Assembly: GCA_021160985.1 (NCBI GenBank)
Contig: JAGHBN010000095.1
Location: forward strand, 1 to 5,890
DNA from: Thermococcus sp.
GTDB lineage: Archaea; Methanobacteriota_B; Thermococci; Thermococcales; Thermococcaceae
Length of the DNA stretch: 5,890 nt
Reading direction: 5' to 3'
Part shown: piece by piece, positions 1 to 4,838 of the stretch
Position numbering within the stretch: the stretch's first letter is position 1
Layout of the letters: each line of letters starts with the position of its first letter
Program-made: the position numbers and the translations under genes
Notes under the pieces: generated by a model
Databases searched by the model: none
Told to the model about the DNA's origin: nothing
Seen by the model: the letters and a program-made list of their open reading frames with translations, nothing else

Positions 1-62
1 GTAGAATAGCGGACTACGAGCATCTCCATAAAAGTTCCACTAACTACTATCTCCTTCTTCAT
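1..62 (-). CDS. 5' end of an unrecognised leftward gene (partial)
   Basis: An ATG at 62-60 on the minus strand opens a frame that stays open to the window edge, giving about 20 residues that begin MKKEIVVSGTFMEMLVV. A G-rich SD-like stretch (GGGGGTGGT) lies 5 bases upstream of the ATG, as in the other genes here, and is the main reason for calling it. The fragment is too short to identify. It points the same way as the large leftward operon. It is separated from that operon by a 547-base region without genes, and no TATA box lies within 100 bases upstream. It may therefore be read from the TATA palindrome near 416-423 through a long leader, or by read-through from the operon. Confidence 0.6.
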   Translation of the reverse strand, partial: MKKEIVVSGTFMEMLVVRYS

Positions 63-101
63 GCTACCACCCCCTCATTCTTTTCGTCGGGGGTGGCGGT
101 G

Positions 102-131
102 GCGGATTGGACCCCGTGACGGGGCAACCGC
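102..131. repeat. Hairpin with GTGA-type tip
   Basis: An imperfect inverted repeat: 102-105 pairs with 128-131, 107-109 with 125-127 (one bulged A at 106), and 112-116 with 120-124 around a three-base loop TGA. It lies 40-70 bases upstream of the leftward start codon at 62. It could be part of that gene's leader or of a larger structured RNA. Confidence 0.45.
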
Positions 132-161
132 TGATACGGTGTTCTCGGCCATCGCTAAACC

Positions 162-183
162 GGTGTTTCCCACCGTCGCCGGT
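162..183 (-). promoter_or_regulatory. Second, weaker origin-box-like site
   Basis: The minus strand reads GGTGGGAAACACCGG here. It shares GGGAAAC followed by CCG with the stronger site at 284-306, in the same orientation and about 120 bases away. It lacks the TCCA half and the G-run of the known box, so on its own it would not be called. Confidence 0.25.
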
Positions 184-188
184 GGGCA

Positions 189-229
189 CCGGTGGGGTTA
201 GGGCCGAGACTCTGGACTAACCCCACCGG
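189..229. repeat. Perfect 13-bp inverted repeat with 15-base loop
   Basis: CCGGTGGGGTTAG at 189-201 is exactly complementary in reverse to 217-229. The loop begins GGCCGAGA (202-209), which is in turn complementary to TCTCGGCC at 143-150, so the loop could pair back with upstream sequence. This is the strongest single hairpin in the window. It has no T- or A-run directly after it, so it does not look like a simple terminator. Confidence 0.6.
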
Positions 230-256
230 GGGCCTTTGCTCCCCGTCATCGCCGGC

Positions 257-276
257 CGGCCGGTTCCGGCCGGTTC
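257..276. repeat. Tandem direct repeat, 2 x 10 bp
   Basis: The ten-base unit CGGCCGGTTC occurs twice in direct succession (257-266, 267-276), preceded by a further partial copy rich in GCCGG. A unit of one helical turn can fit protein binding on one DNA face, but this GC-rich repeat may simply reflect the palindromic GGCC content of the island. Confidence 0.5.
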
Positions 277-283
277 GGGGCTT

Positions 284-306
284 CCCCCCACGGTTTCCCG
301 TGGAGG
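284..306 (-). promoter_or_regulatory. Origin-recognition-box-like site (strong match)
   Basis: Read on the minus strand, this site contains CTCCACGGGAAACCGTGGGG. From memory, the archaeal Orc1/Cdc6 origin recognition box has a TCCA..GGAAAC core followed by a G-run. The match covers TCCAC, GGAAAC and the G-run. The same bases also form a 6-bp hairpin (288-293/298-303), so an RNA-structure explanation is possible. An AT-rich stretch, as expected for origin melting, lies about 100 bases away. Confidence 0.4.
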
Positions 307-330
307 TGCACCAATTCACAACCTTCACCG

Positions 331-347
331 ATGAGCTCAGAGCTCAT
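331..347. repeat. 17-bp near-perfect palindrome
   Basis: ATGAGCTC and GAGCTCAT face each other around the single base at 339, giving eight paired positions per arm. As DNA this is a typical dimer-binding site. As RNA it would form a 7-bp stem with a three-base loop. It sits between the origin-like box (284-306) and the longer hairpin at 351-383. Confidence 0.5.
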
Positions 348-350
348 TAA

Positions 351-383
351 GCGCAACGTCGGGCTTTTCGCCCAACGTTACGC
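351..383. repeat. Long hairpin, two mismatches
   Basis: The two arms pair as 351-353/381-383, 355-359/375-379 and 361-364/370-373, separated by mismatches at 354/380 and 360/374, around a five-base loop TTTTC. If transcription starts leftward from the TATA palindrome at 416-423, this hairpin would be the first structure of that transcript, starting about 10 bases after the expected start near 393-397. Confidence 0.5.
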
Positions 384-409
384 TTTCGCTCTCAATATTC
401 TTAATGTTC

Positions 410-430
410 TAAAGCTTTATAAATTTTTCG
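410..430. promoter_or_regulatory. TATA-box palindrome, direction uncertain
   Basis: TTTATAAA at 416-423 is a strong archaeal TATA box and is symmetric. Leftward it is preceded by a purine-rich BRE-like CGAAAAA (424-430) and would start RNA near 395. That RNA would run through the structured region to the gene starting at 62. Rightward it is preceded by TAAAG and would start near 447, but no credible rightward gene follows. The leftward reading is preferred. It could also be a melting element of an origin. Confidence 0.4.
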
Positions 431-448
431 GTTTTCAAAAAAAAACCG
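429..448 (-). terminator. Possible leftward terminator (hairpin plus T9)
   Basis: CGGTTTT (429-435) and AAAACCG (442-448) are complementary, and nine A on the plus strand (437-445) give a run of nine T on the minus strand. Archaeal termination commonly uses such T-runs. It lies about 160 bases beyond the stop of the last operon gene, and just before the TATA palindrome, which would separate the operon from the next leftward transcript. The stem is AT-rich and weak at high temperature, so the T-run matters more than the hairpin. Confidence 0.3.
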
Positions 449-502
449 CATAGAAAAACACATGTGTTTAACTGCGAATTTTTTTAAAAAATTTTTTCAA
501 AT

Positions 503-522
503 TTTATTGGAGTTTATTGGAG
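503..522. repeat. Tandem direct repeat, 2 x 10 bp (TTTATTGGAG)
   Basis: TTTATTGGAG is present twice without a gap at 503-512 and 513-522, within the AT-rich stretch. Two copies spaced exactly one helical turn can be iteron-like, although two copies are few for an iteron array. It is not part of a coding sequence that I can support. Confidence 0.5.
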
Positions 523-609
523 GGGAAAAAGAGAGTTTAAGCACATTTTTTTACCCAATTTTCCATTTACGATTAAACGTAGTAAAATTAGGGTTTGGGC
601 CGACGGGGG

Positions 610-1086
610 CTAGGCCCGCCCCCTCCGCCGGCCCCGCTCCATGGCCGCCTTGAACTCCTCGACAAGCCGAGCCACGGCGGGGTTCTCAAGCTCCCGTTGG
701 GCTGGCTCCCGGGGCGCCCGAACCTTCGGCTCGGCCCCGTATAGGTAGCCTTTCGGGTCCCACCAGGCCGGGCTTTCGGTGTCCCCGCCGATGGCCAACA
801 GCTTCGGCGGGCGCGAGTTCTCATACCTCGGCGCCTCCTCGCCAACCTCGACCAGGAGCCCGAGCTTCTTCAGCGGCCAGATGTAGTTTTGCCAAAACGA
901 CTGGTACGACGGTCCCTTGTGCCCCTGGGCCTTTTTGTGCCTCTTCCAGGCCTTATAAATCTGCCACGCCGACGAAGGGCCATTCAGCGTTATGTAGTCG
1001 CGGATGAAGAGACCGGCCACGTTGGTATCCGGTATTACGCCGAGCTCCTCATCGTAGCCCATAACGTCGTCATACTCCTCACTCAC
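610..1086 (-). CDS. Winged-helix-like DNA-binding protein, 158 aa
   Basis: The product is probably a transcription or maintenance regulator. After an acidic N-terminus (1-20), residues 22-33, 36-50 and 58-78 look like the helices of a winged helix-turn-helix, ending in KKLGLLVEV, a typical run from recognition helix into the wing. A Trp- and Pro-rich stretch follows (about 93-118), then a helix and a strongly basic tail (RGRRRGR). The start is GTG at 1086-1084, which overlaps the integrase stop in a GTGA arrangement. A GAGGTGAT SD site lies about six bases upstream, inside the integrase gene, so translation is likely coupled. It is the last gene of the leftward operon. The family is inferred from the pattern only. 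It might act with the integrase as a directionality factor or be a copy-control protein; neither is shown. Confidence 0.75.
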   Translation of the reverse strand: MSEEYDDVMGYDEELGVIPDTNVAGLFIRDYITLNGPSSAWQIYKAWKRHKKAQGHKGPSYQSFWQNYIWPLKKLGLLVEVGEEAPRYENSRPPKLLAIGGDTESPAWWDPKGYLYGAEPKVRAPREPAQRELENPAVARLVEEFKAAMERGRRRGRA

Positions 1087-1955
1087 TCGGCCATCACCTC
1101 TTTGAGGATTGGCAACATATAGTGGAGGCGCGTCATGATGATTTTTATGTGGCTCCTGAGCTCGTCCCAGTCAGTGTAAACGTCCGGAATCTGGGTCGTG
1201 TGGCCGAGAACGAAGTTGATGACCCACTGCTCAATCCCGCGCTTTCTCATCTGGGTCTCAAAGGTCTTCCTGGCCGTCCTGGCCGTCACCTTTAGGCCCA
1301 GGCGCCGGCCAACGGGCTTTATGGCCTTCGTGTACCACTCCTCGGGCCTCTTCATCCTCGACAGCCTGGTCGTTGCAAAGTGGTGCCACGCCTTCATAAT
1401 CGGCCTTAACTCCCGTGGCCACACCAATATGCGCTCGTTGCCGACCTTGGCAGTCTTAATCACCATGTAGTCCTCGTCCCAGTTGATGCGGGCCTCGGTC
1501 ATGAACTTGGCGCCCTCAATAGGTCTCCAGCCAAAGTAGAAGTGGACGATTGTGGCGACGAAGAGCTCTGGGATTGGCTTCACGGCCAGGAGCAGGCGCT
1601 TCAGCTCTTCCTCGCTCAGTGCCTCTTTCTTTATCACCCTCGGGACTTTTATGGGCCGTATGCCTTTGAGCTCGTAGAGGCGCCTCTGCTCCCTGACGAA
1701 GGCCACGTCGCTCGGTGCGTTCCTGACGCGCCACTCTGAGTACTTCCTGATGGCCGAGAGGAAAACGTTGGCCGAGCGCGGGCTCTGCTTCGCCAGCTCG
1801 GCCATGTACATCTCTACATCCGTCGCCGTGAAGGCGTCAATCTTCTTACCCCTATTTTCCAACCACTCCTCGAAGCCCCTGAGCAGGTAGTAGTACGGCT
1901 TCGCAATCTTGCGCCCGATGTAATTGTAGTACTCGATGAACTGCTCGACGCTCAT
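1083..1955 (-). CDS. int: Tyrosine recombinase / integrase, 290 aa
   Basis: This is a site-specific recombinase that would insert and excise the element by strand exchange through a phosphotyrosine. Residues about 1-80 form the helical SAM-like core-binding domain (EWLENRGKKIDAFTATDVE), and the catalytic domain covers about 110-290. Visible catalytic residues are Arg144 (FGWRPIEGAKF), Lys167 or Lys170 in the beta-hairpin (IKTAKVGNERILV), Arg229 in RTARKTFET, His252 in VLGHTT and nucleophile Tyr260 in VYTDW. The usual His of the HxxR box is Arg226. The length and all other residues indicate an intact enzyme. The ATG at 1955 has a G6 SD run about eight bases upstream, and there is a 16-base gap to the previous gene. 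I see no tRNA-like attachment site inside the gene, unlike SSV-type integrases that carry one. Confidence 0.93.
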   Translation of the reverse strand: MSVEQFIEYYNYIGRKIAKPYYYLLRGFEEWLENRGKKIDAFTATDVEMYMAELAKQSPRSANVFLSAIRKYSEWRVRNAPSDVAFVREQRRLYELKGIRPIKVPRVIKKEALSEEELKRLLLAVKPIPELFVATIVHFYFGWRPIEGAKFMTEARINWDEDYMVIKTAKVGNERILVWPRELRPIMKAWHHFATTRLSRMKRPEEWYTKAIKPVGRRLGLKVTARTARKTFETQMRKRGIEQWVINFVLGHTTQIPDVYTDWDELRSHIKIIMTRLHYMLPILKEVMAE

Positions 1956-1971
1956 AGCCCAGCCCCCCGAC

Positions 1972-2340
1972 TCACTCCCGACCCTGCTGTTGTGCGGCCT
2001 GGAACATCATCAGGAACATTGACTTGTGGAACATATTCATAACGCGGAGGGCGATGCTCTTCATCACCTCGACGTACTCTGGGCGCCAGATGTAGCCGTA
2101 AACAATTGCACCCTCGGGCGAGCGGAGCCATGCCATGAACTCTATGATGCCATCAATCTTATCTTCCAGGATGCGCCTAGCGAAGTGGGTTATTATCTGC
2201 TCGACGTACTTCCCACGCTTCTCATCATCGAGCTTATTCTGCCAGAGCTCATACTTTTTCCAGTACTCCGCCCACCAGGAGCTTTGATATTTGTTCGCCC
2301 AGTCCTCTAAATTCTGGCTTGAGGGCGGCAAAGACTGCAT
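1972..2340 (-). CDS. Trp-rich helical protein of unknown function, 122 aa
   Basis: I do not recognise the family. The protein is predicted helical and carries seven Trp, five of them in residues 14-33 (SSWWAEYWKKYELW), a Lys/Asp-rich middle, and a Met/Phe/Gln-rich C-terminus (MNMFHKSMFLMMFQAAQQQ) that could form an amphipathic helix. The ATG at 2340 is chosen because GGAGGTGGT (2357-2349) precedes it by eight bases. The frame is open further upstream to 2376, but no SD fits there. Its first 30 codons overlap the end of the 74-aa gene in another frame (92 bases), which is long for this compact operon. It is followed 16 bases later by the integrase, so a role linked to integration or maintenance is possible but not shown. 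Confidence 0.7.
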   Translation of the reverse strand: MQSLPPSSQNLEDWANKYQSSWWAEYWKKYELWQNKLDDEKRGKYVEQIITHFARRILEDKIDGIIEFMAWLRSPEGAIVYGYIWRPEYVEVMKSIALRVMNMFHKSMFLMMFQAAQQQGRE

Positions 2341-2473
2341 CCATAACCACCTCCGAATTCTTCCTGAGTTCATCAATCACCGTGTTTAGGTTCTCGGGCG
2401 TTGGGTTGGCTTCGAGGGCCGCCAGCATCTCGTCAACCCGCTTGAGGACCTTCATGGCCATCTCATCATCCAT
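2249..2473 (-). CDS. Small helical protein of unknown function, 74 aa
   Basis: The product begins MDDEMAMKVLKRVDEMLAAL and is almost all predicted helix, acidic in its first half and more hydrophobic at its end (GEQISKLLVGGVLEKV). The ATG at 2473-2471 has GGTGAGG directly before it and a second G-rich site (GGTGGAGG) further up, both within the end of the coiled-coil gene, whose stop it overlaps by eight bases. An in-frame extension to 2557 exists, but it translates as an Arg/Ser/Trp-rich stretch that is antisense-like in composition and lies inside the preceding gene, so I reject it. No known family is recognised. Its position suggests it works with the coiled-coil protein or the Trp-rich protein. 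Confidence 0.65.
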   Translation of the reverse strand: MDDEMAMKVLKRVDEMLAALEANPTPENLNTVIDELRKNSEVVMDAVFAALKPEFRGLGEQISKLLVGGVLEKV

Positions 2474-3569
2474 CCTCACCAGCCTCCACCACCAGGTCTT
2501 CAAGCGACGGGACTTTTGGCTTGACGTCGAGCGGGTTGACCTTCGACATAGACCCACTCAGGCCTACCGCACTTCCCCACTGTTCGTTGGTTGGACCACC
2601 CTTGATGACCTTTATGAGCCCCTGTACGAGGCGGACTATGTTGTCCGGGTTCTCGGTGAGCTTTGCAATGGCCCTGCCGAGTTGGTCGTAGAAGGATTTC
2701 TTGGCCTCAAGCTCTTTCTCCCTGAGCTGGAGTTCCTTTAGCTTAATCTCCTTCTCAACGTCGAGCTCCTTAGCGTCAGCATACTTCTCTATCAGCTCCT
2801 CTGGGCTGACAACACGGTAGCCACGTTTCATAAGGAACTCACGGAAACGATCCTCATACTCGACTAGCTTGTCGAACATTTCGAGCGGGTCATTGCTCCG
2901 CTCCTGGGAACCCTGGTTGGTCGTGACCGCCATAATCTGCGACCGGAGCTCCTCAAGCGACTGCTGGAACGCCTGGACGACCTGCGAGAGGTTCTCATAG
3001 AACTCCTTCCTCATCTCGTCCAGAATCTTGGACTCCTTCTCCTCCTTTATCTCCCTGATGAGCTCCTGGAGGCGACGGTCGCGCTCCTCAAGCTGTTTGA
3101 GCAGTATTAGCGTCATGTTGTCCGTTCCCCCGCCACGCCCGCGAACCTCGCGCATCACATCCCTCACCATCTCGGGCAGAATCACAGTGTACGACATGGC
3201 CTTGGCAAGCTCCTTCAGCTCTTCGATGTCGTTCGACTTCGAACCACCCTGGACGAGCTTCTCAAGCATTAGGGCCGCAAACGGGTCGCCAGCCTTGGCA
3301 AGCTCGGGCAGAACCTTTAGAGTCTCCTTAACTAGCTTTGCCTTTTCACGCTCCTTCTTCGACAGATAACTGAGCGTCAGCTTTGCTGGATCAACTATTG
3401 GTTCCGGCTCTGGCTCTTCAGGCGCCTCGGTGGCCGGTTCCGAAGCCAGCGATTCCTCAATTAGGGAACTTAGGGTCGGAACCTCAATAGACTCCGGTTC
3501 TTTGACCAGGGCCTCGGGTTTATCTACCTCAGCCTGCTTAGGCTTTTCAATCTGCTTCGCTTTTGGCAA
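2466..3569 (-). CDS. Coiled-coil protein of unknown function, 367 aa
   Basis: I do not recognise the family. With the TTG start the protein has a low-complexity Lys/Pro/Glu N-terminus (about 1-60), a helical part (about 65-140), a Gly-rich hinge (RGRGGG near 143-148), a long heptad-like coiled coil (about 152-213, LLKQLEERDRRLQELIREIK), and a second charged helix (about 268-300, KEIKLKELQLREKELEAKK). No signal peptide, membrane segment or nucleotide-binding motif is visible. TTG at 3569-3567 is chosen because GGAGGTGGT (3582-3574) lies four bases upstream. The frame is open to an ATG at 3632, but that start lacks an SD and would overlap the previous gene by 86 bases instead of 23. It is probably an oligomerising or scaffold protein, perhaps partnering the 347-aa product. 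Confidence 0.8.
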   Translation of the reverse strand: MPKAKQIEKPKQAEVDKPEALVKEPESIEVPTLSSLIEESLASEPATEAPEEPEPEPIVDPAKLTLSYLSKKEREKAKLVKETLKVLPELAKAGDPFAALMLEKLVQGGSKSNDIEELKELAKAMSYTVILPEMVRDVMREVRGRGGGTDNMTLILLKQLEERDRRLQELIREIKEEKESKILDEMRKEFYENLSQVVQAFQQSLEELRSQIMAVTTNQGSQERSNDPLEMFDKLVEYEDRFREFLMKRGYRVVSPEELIEKYADAKELDVEKEIKLKELQLREKELEAKKSFYDQLGRAIAKLTENPDNIVRLVQGLIKVIKGGPTNEQWGSAVGLSGSMSKVNPLDVKPKVPSLEDLVVEAGEDG

Positions 3570-4590
3570 GGACACCACCTCCAATTGTGTTCTTGTAGCG
3601 CCTGTAAAGTGACGCCACCTCAAACTGTTCATCTGAAGTTAGGTAATCCCACATAAGAGACACAAGCACGACGGCATCGCGTATCCTCTGCCTGTGCTTC
3701 TCAAGCTCCATCTCCTTCTCCTCAAGCTCCTGCATAAGGCGCTGGTTAAGCTGGCGCAGATACATCAGCTCCTTGGTGAAACGCTTGAGGTTTTCCTCAT
3801 CTATTACGCTGATTAGGCCATCGAGCTGGCCAACAACGTAGTCATAGAGATAATCAGGGTCTTCGGCGACGGCTTTGGCAAGCGTGACGAACTTCGTCTT
3901 ATCGAGTATGCCAAGTTGCATCATAGCATACGTGGTCACCATACCGATGCGGGCCATCACTTCCTGGAACTGCGCCGAGCGCTCTATCTGCGGAGCCAGG
4001 AACGTCGCTATCGTGCGGTCGATTTCTTTGAAGGTCGTGGTTGAGCCCGTCAGCCTCAGCACCGTGGCAGACTCTCCAGCAGGAGCCTTCGAGCCCTTTG
4101 GCCTGCCGGGTCCGTTCTTAACCTGGGTGTCGTTGTCTGAGTCTTTCGAGTCGAGGTCAAGAACGCCAGTCTTGTACAGCTTCCACAGCTCCCTGATGCG
4201 CTTGAAGGCAAAGTTGACTGAGGACATAGGGATGTTGTCCTCATTTATCAGGTCGGTGCGCCCCTTGCCATCGAAGTACACCTTGTCAAGAATTTCCTTC
4301 GCCCTTTGTGTTATCTGCATGCCCTTTGGCAGATTGCGGTCGCGGACTTTCTCATAGAACCATTTTGGTGGGAGCTCAATCAGGTCGGGAGTGATGAACT
4401 TGTCCGGCGTGTCAACAGGGCCCTCGTTTTGCTCCTGTCCATCCTCATCCACGGGTTCCGAAGACCCCATCAGCATTTTTAGGAGTTCATCTTCGCCCCC
4501 ATTACCATCTGGCTCCTCAGAAGTTTCTGGTTCGTCAATGGAGGTATCAACAACCTCTTCTTCATCAAAATCATCACCATTCGGAAGCAC
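3547..4590 (-). CDS. Acidic protein with AT-hook-like motif and coiled coil, 347 aa
   Basis: This is the first gene of the leftward operon. Residues 1-60 are very acidic and low in complexity. A conserved-looking helical part covers about 65-140 (PPKWFYEKVRDRNLPKGMQI, NFAFKRIRELWKLYKTG). GPGRPKGSK at about 160-168 matches the GRP core of an AT-hook, which binds the minor groove of AT-rich DNA. A helical domain (about 185-260) and a coiled coil (about 265-305, QRLMQELEEKEMELEKHRQR) follow. The start is GTG at 4590-4588, with GGGGGTGAT three bases upstream. The motif suggests DNA binding, possibly to the AT-rich non-coding region at 385-600, but one AT-hook core is weak evidence. No enzyme motif is visible and no family is recognised. 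Confidence 0.85.
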   Translation of the reverse strand: MLPNGDDFDEEEVVDTSIDEPETSEEPDGNGGEDELLKMLMGSSEPVDEDGQEQNEGPVDTPDKFITPDLIELPPKWFYEKVRDRNLPKGMQITQRAKEILDKVYFDGKGRTDLINEDNIPMSSVNFAFKRIRELWKLYKTGVLDLDSKDSDNDTQVKNGPGRPKGSKAPAGESATVLRLTGSTTTFKEIDRTIATFLAPQIERSAQFQEVMARIGMVTTYAMMQLGILDKTKFVTLAKAVAEDPDYLYDYVVGQLDGLISVIDEENLKRFTKELMYLRQLNQRLMQELEEKEMELEKHRQRIRDAVVLVSLMWDYLTSDEQFEVASLYRRYKNTIGGGVLAKSEAD

Positions 4591-4634
4591 GGAATCACCC
4601 CCATGTCCCGGCCTTTTGCGGTTTATCTATGGTT

Positions 4635-4674
4635 GTCGTGACAGAATAAGGAGCCAAAATATATAATGTTTTCT
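4635..4674 (-). promoter_or_regulatory. Promoter of the leftward six-gene operon
   Basis: On the minus strand ATTATATATT (4667-4658) is a good archaeal TATA box preceded by a purine-rich BRE, GAAAAC (4673-4668). Transcription should begin about 25 bases downstream, near 4635, leaving a leader of about 45 bases to the GTG at 4590. No other comparable promoter is seen within the operon, whose genes overlap or are separated by at most 16 bases. Confidence 0.65.
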
Positions 4675-4679
4675 CAGGA

Positions 4680-4697
4680 ATGCCATACTGTTGGCAT
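4680..4697. promoter_or_regulatory. Inverted repeat upstream of the operon promoter (possible operator)
   Basis: ATGCCA (4680-4685) and TGGCAT (4692-4697) are perfect inverted arms around a six-base spacer TACTGT. The site lies directly upstream of the BRE/TATA of the leftward operon, at roughly -45 to -62 from the predicted start. That is a usual place for an archaeal activator, or for a repressor next to the BRE. Six-base arms can occur by chance, so the position is the main support. Confidence 0.4.
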
Positions 4698-4755
4698 AAT
4701 GTCAATATGTTGTCCCGGCACGTTGGTGGCAGGCCTGTACATACTGGAGTGTGAA

Positions 4756-4838
4756 TGAAAAATCATATGAAAAGATTTTCGGGGCTGAAATTCCAAATCG
4801 GGGGCTCTGAGGCGCCCGTTTCCGTGCCTGGGCTCAGA
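4756..4838 (-). terminator. Possible terminator after the AbrB-like gene
   Basis: A 6-bp stem (4806-4811/4833-4838) sits over the stop codon of the AbrB-like gene. Downstream on the minus strand there is a T4 (4773-4770) and a T5 run (4762-4758) in an AT-rich stretch. This fits loose archaeal T-run termination and would keep the small gene's transcript out of the next operon promoter. The stem has a 21-base loop and may be incidental. Confidence 0.3.

Larger units (their letters stand above)
85..312. other. GC-rich structured island: candidate origin or structured RNA/leader
   Basis: This stretch has no convincing reading frame and is much richer in G+C than the AT-rich DNA at about 385-600. 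It is filled with inverted repeats. A stem pairs roughly 102-105 plus 107-109 with 125-131, continuing into 112-116/120-124. Others pair 159-165/187-193, 169-174/181-186, 189-201/217-229 (13 bp, perfect), 241-245/276-280 and 288-293/298-303. The hexamer CCGGTG or its complement occurs five times between 160 and 229. Two sites resemble archaeal origin recognition boxes. It could be a replication origin, a non-coding RNA, or the leader of the gene starting at 62. The sequence alone does not decide, and I do not recognise a tRNA, 7S RNA or RNase P RNA here. Confidence 0.55.
385..600. other. AT-rich non-coding stretch with A/T-tracts
   Basis: This interval has no supported gene. It contains long alternating A and T runs (for example 479-497 and 545-552) of the kind that bends or melts easily, set between a GC-rich structured island and the GC-rich end of the 158-aa gene. 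A duplex-unwinding role beside the origin-like boxes is an inference. It would equally serve as the terminal region of the leftward operon, since several A-runs on the plus strand (437-445, 526-530) are T-runs on the leftward transcript. Confidence 0.4.

Noticed and set aside
238..312. tRNA-like GGTTCGGGG and GCACCA segments
   Set aside because: GGTTC resembles a T-loop and GCACCA an acceptor end, but the spacing does not allow a cloverleaf and no anticodon or D-arm could be placed.
462..653. Rightward 63-codon frame beginning MCLTANFFKKFF
   Set aside because: It lacks an SD site, begins in an AT-tract whose Phe/Lys content simply reflects T/A runs, and its end runs antisense into the 158-aa gene.
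588..845. Leftward 85-codon Arg/Pro/Gly-rich frame
   Set aside because: It is an alternative frame inside the 158-aa gene. Its composition is typical of a shadow in GC-rich DNA and it has no SD.
2319..2741. Rightward 140-codon frame opposite the coiled-coil and 74-aa genes
   Set aside because: It has no SD or promoter. It is antisense to two better supported genes, and its Ser/Phe/Leu-rich sequence is what Glu/Lys-rich genes give on the other strand.
3875..4357. Rightward 160-codon frame opposite the 347-aa gene
   Set aside because: Ser/Arg-rich antisense shadow with no SD, and it lies in the middle of a well supported gene on the other strand.
4779..4810. Imperfect direct repeat TCGGGGCTGA / TCGGGGGCTCTGA
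   Set aside because: Only two short copies with an insertion between matching parts, in a G-rich spacer. This is within what chance would give.
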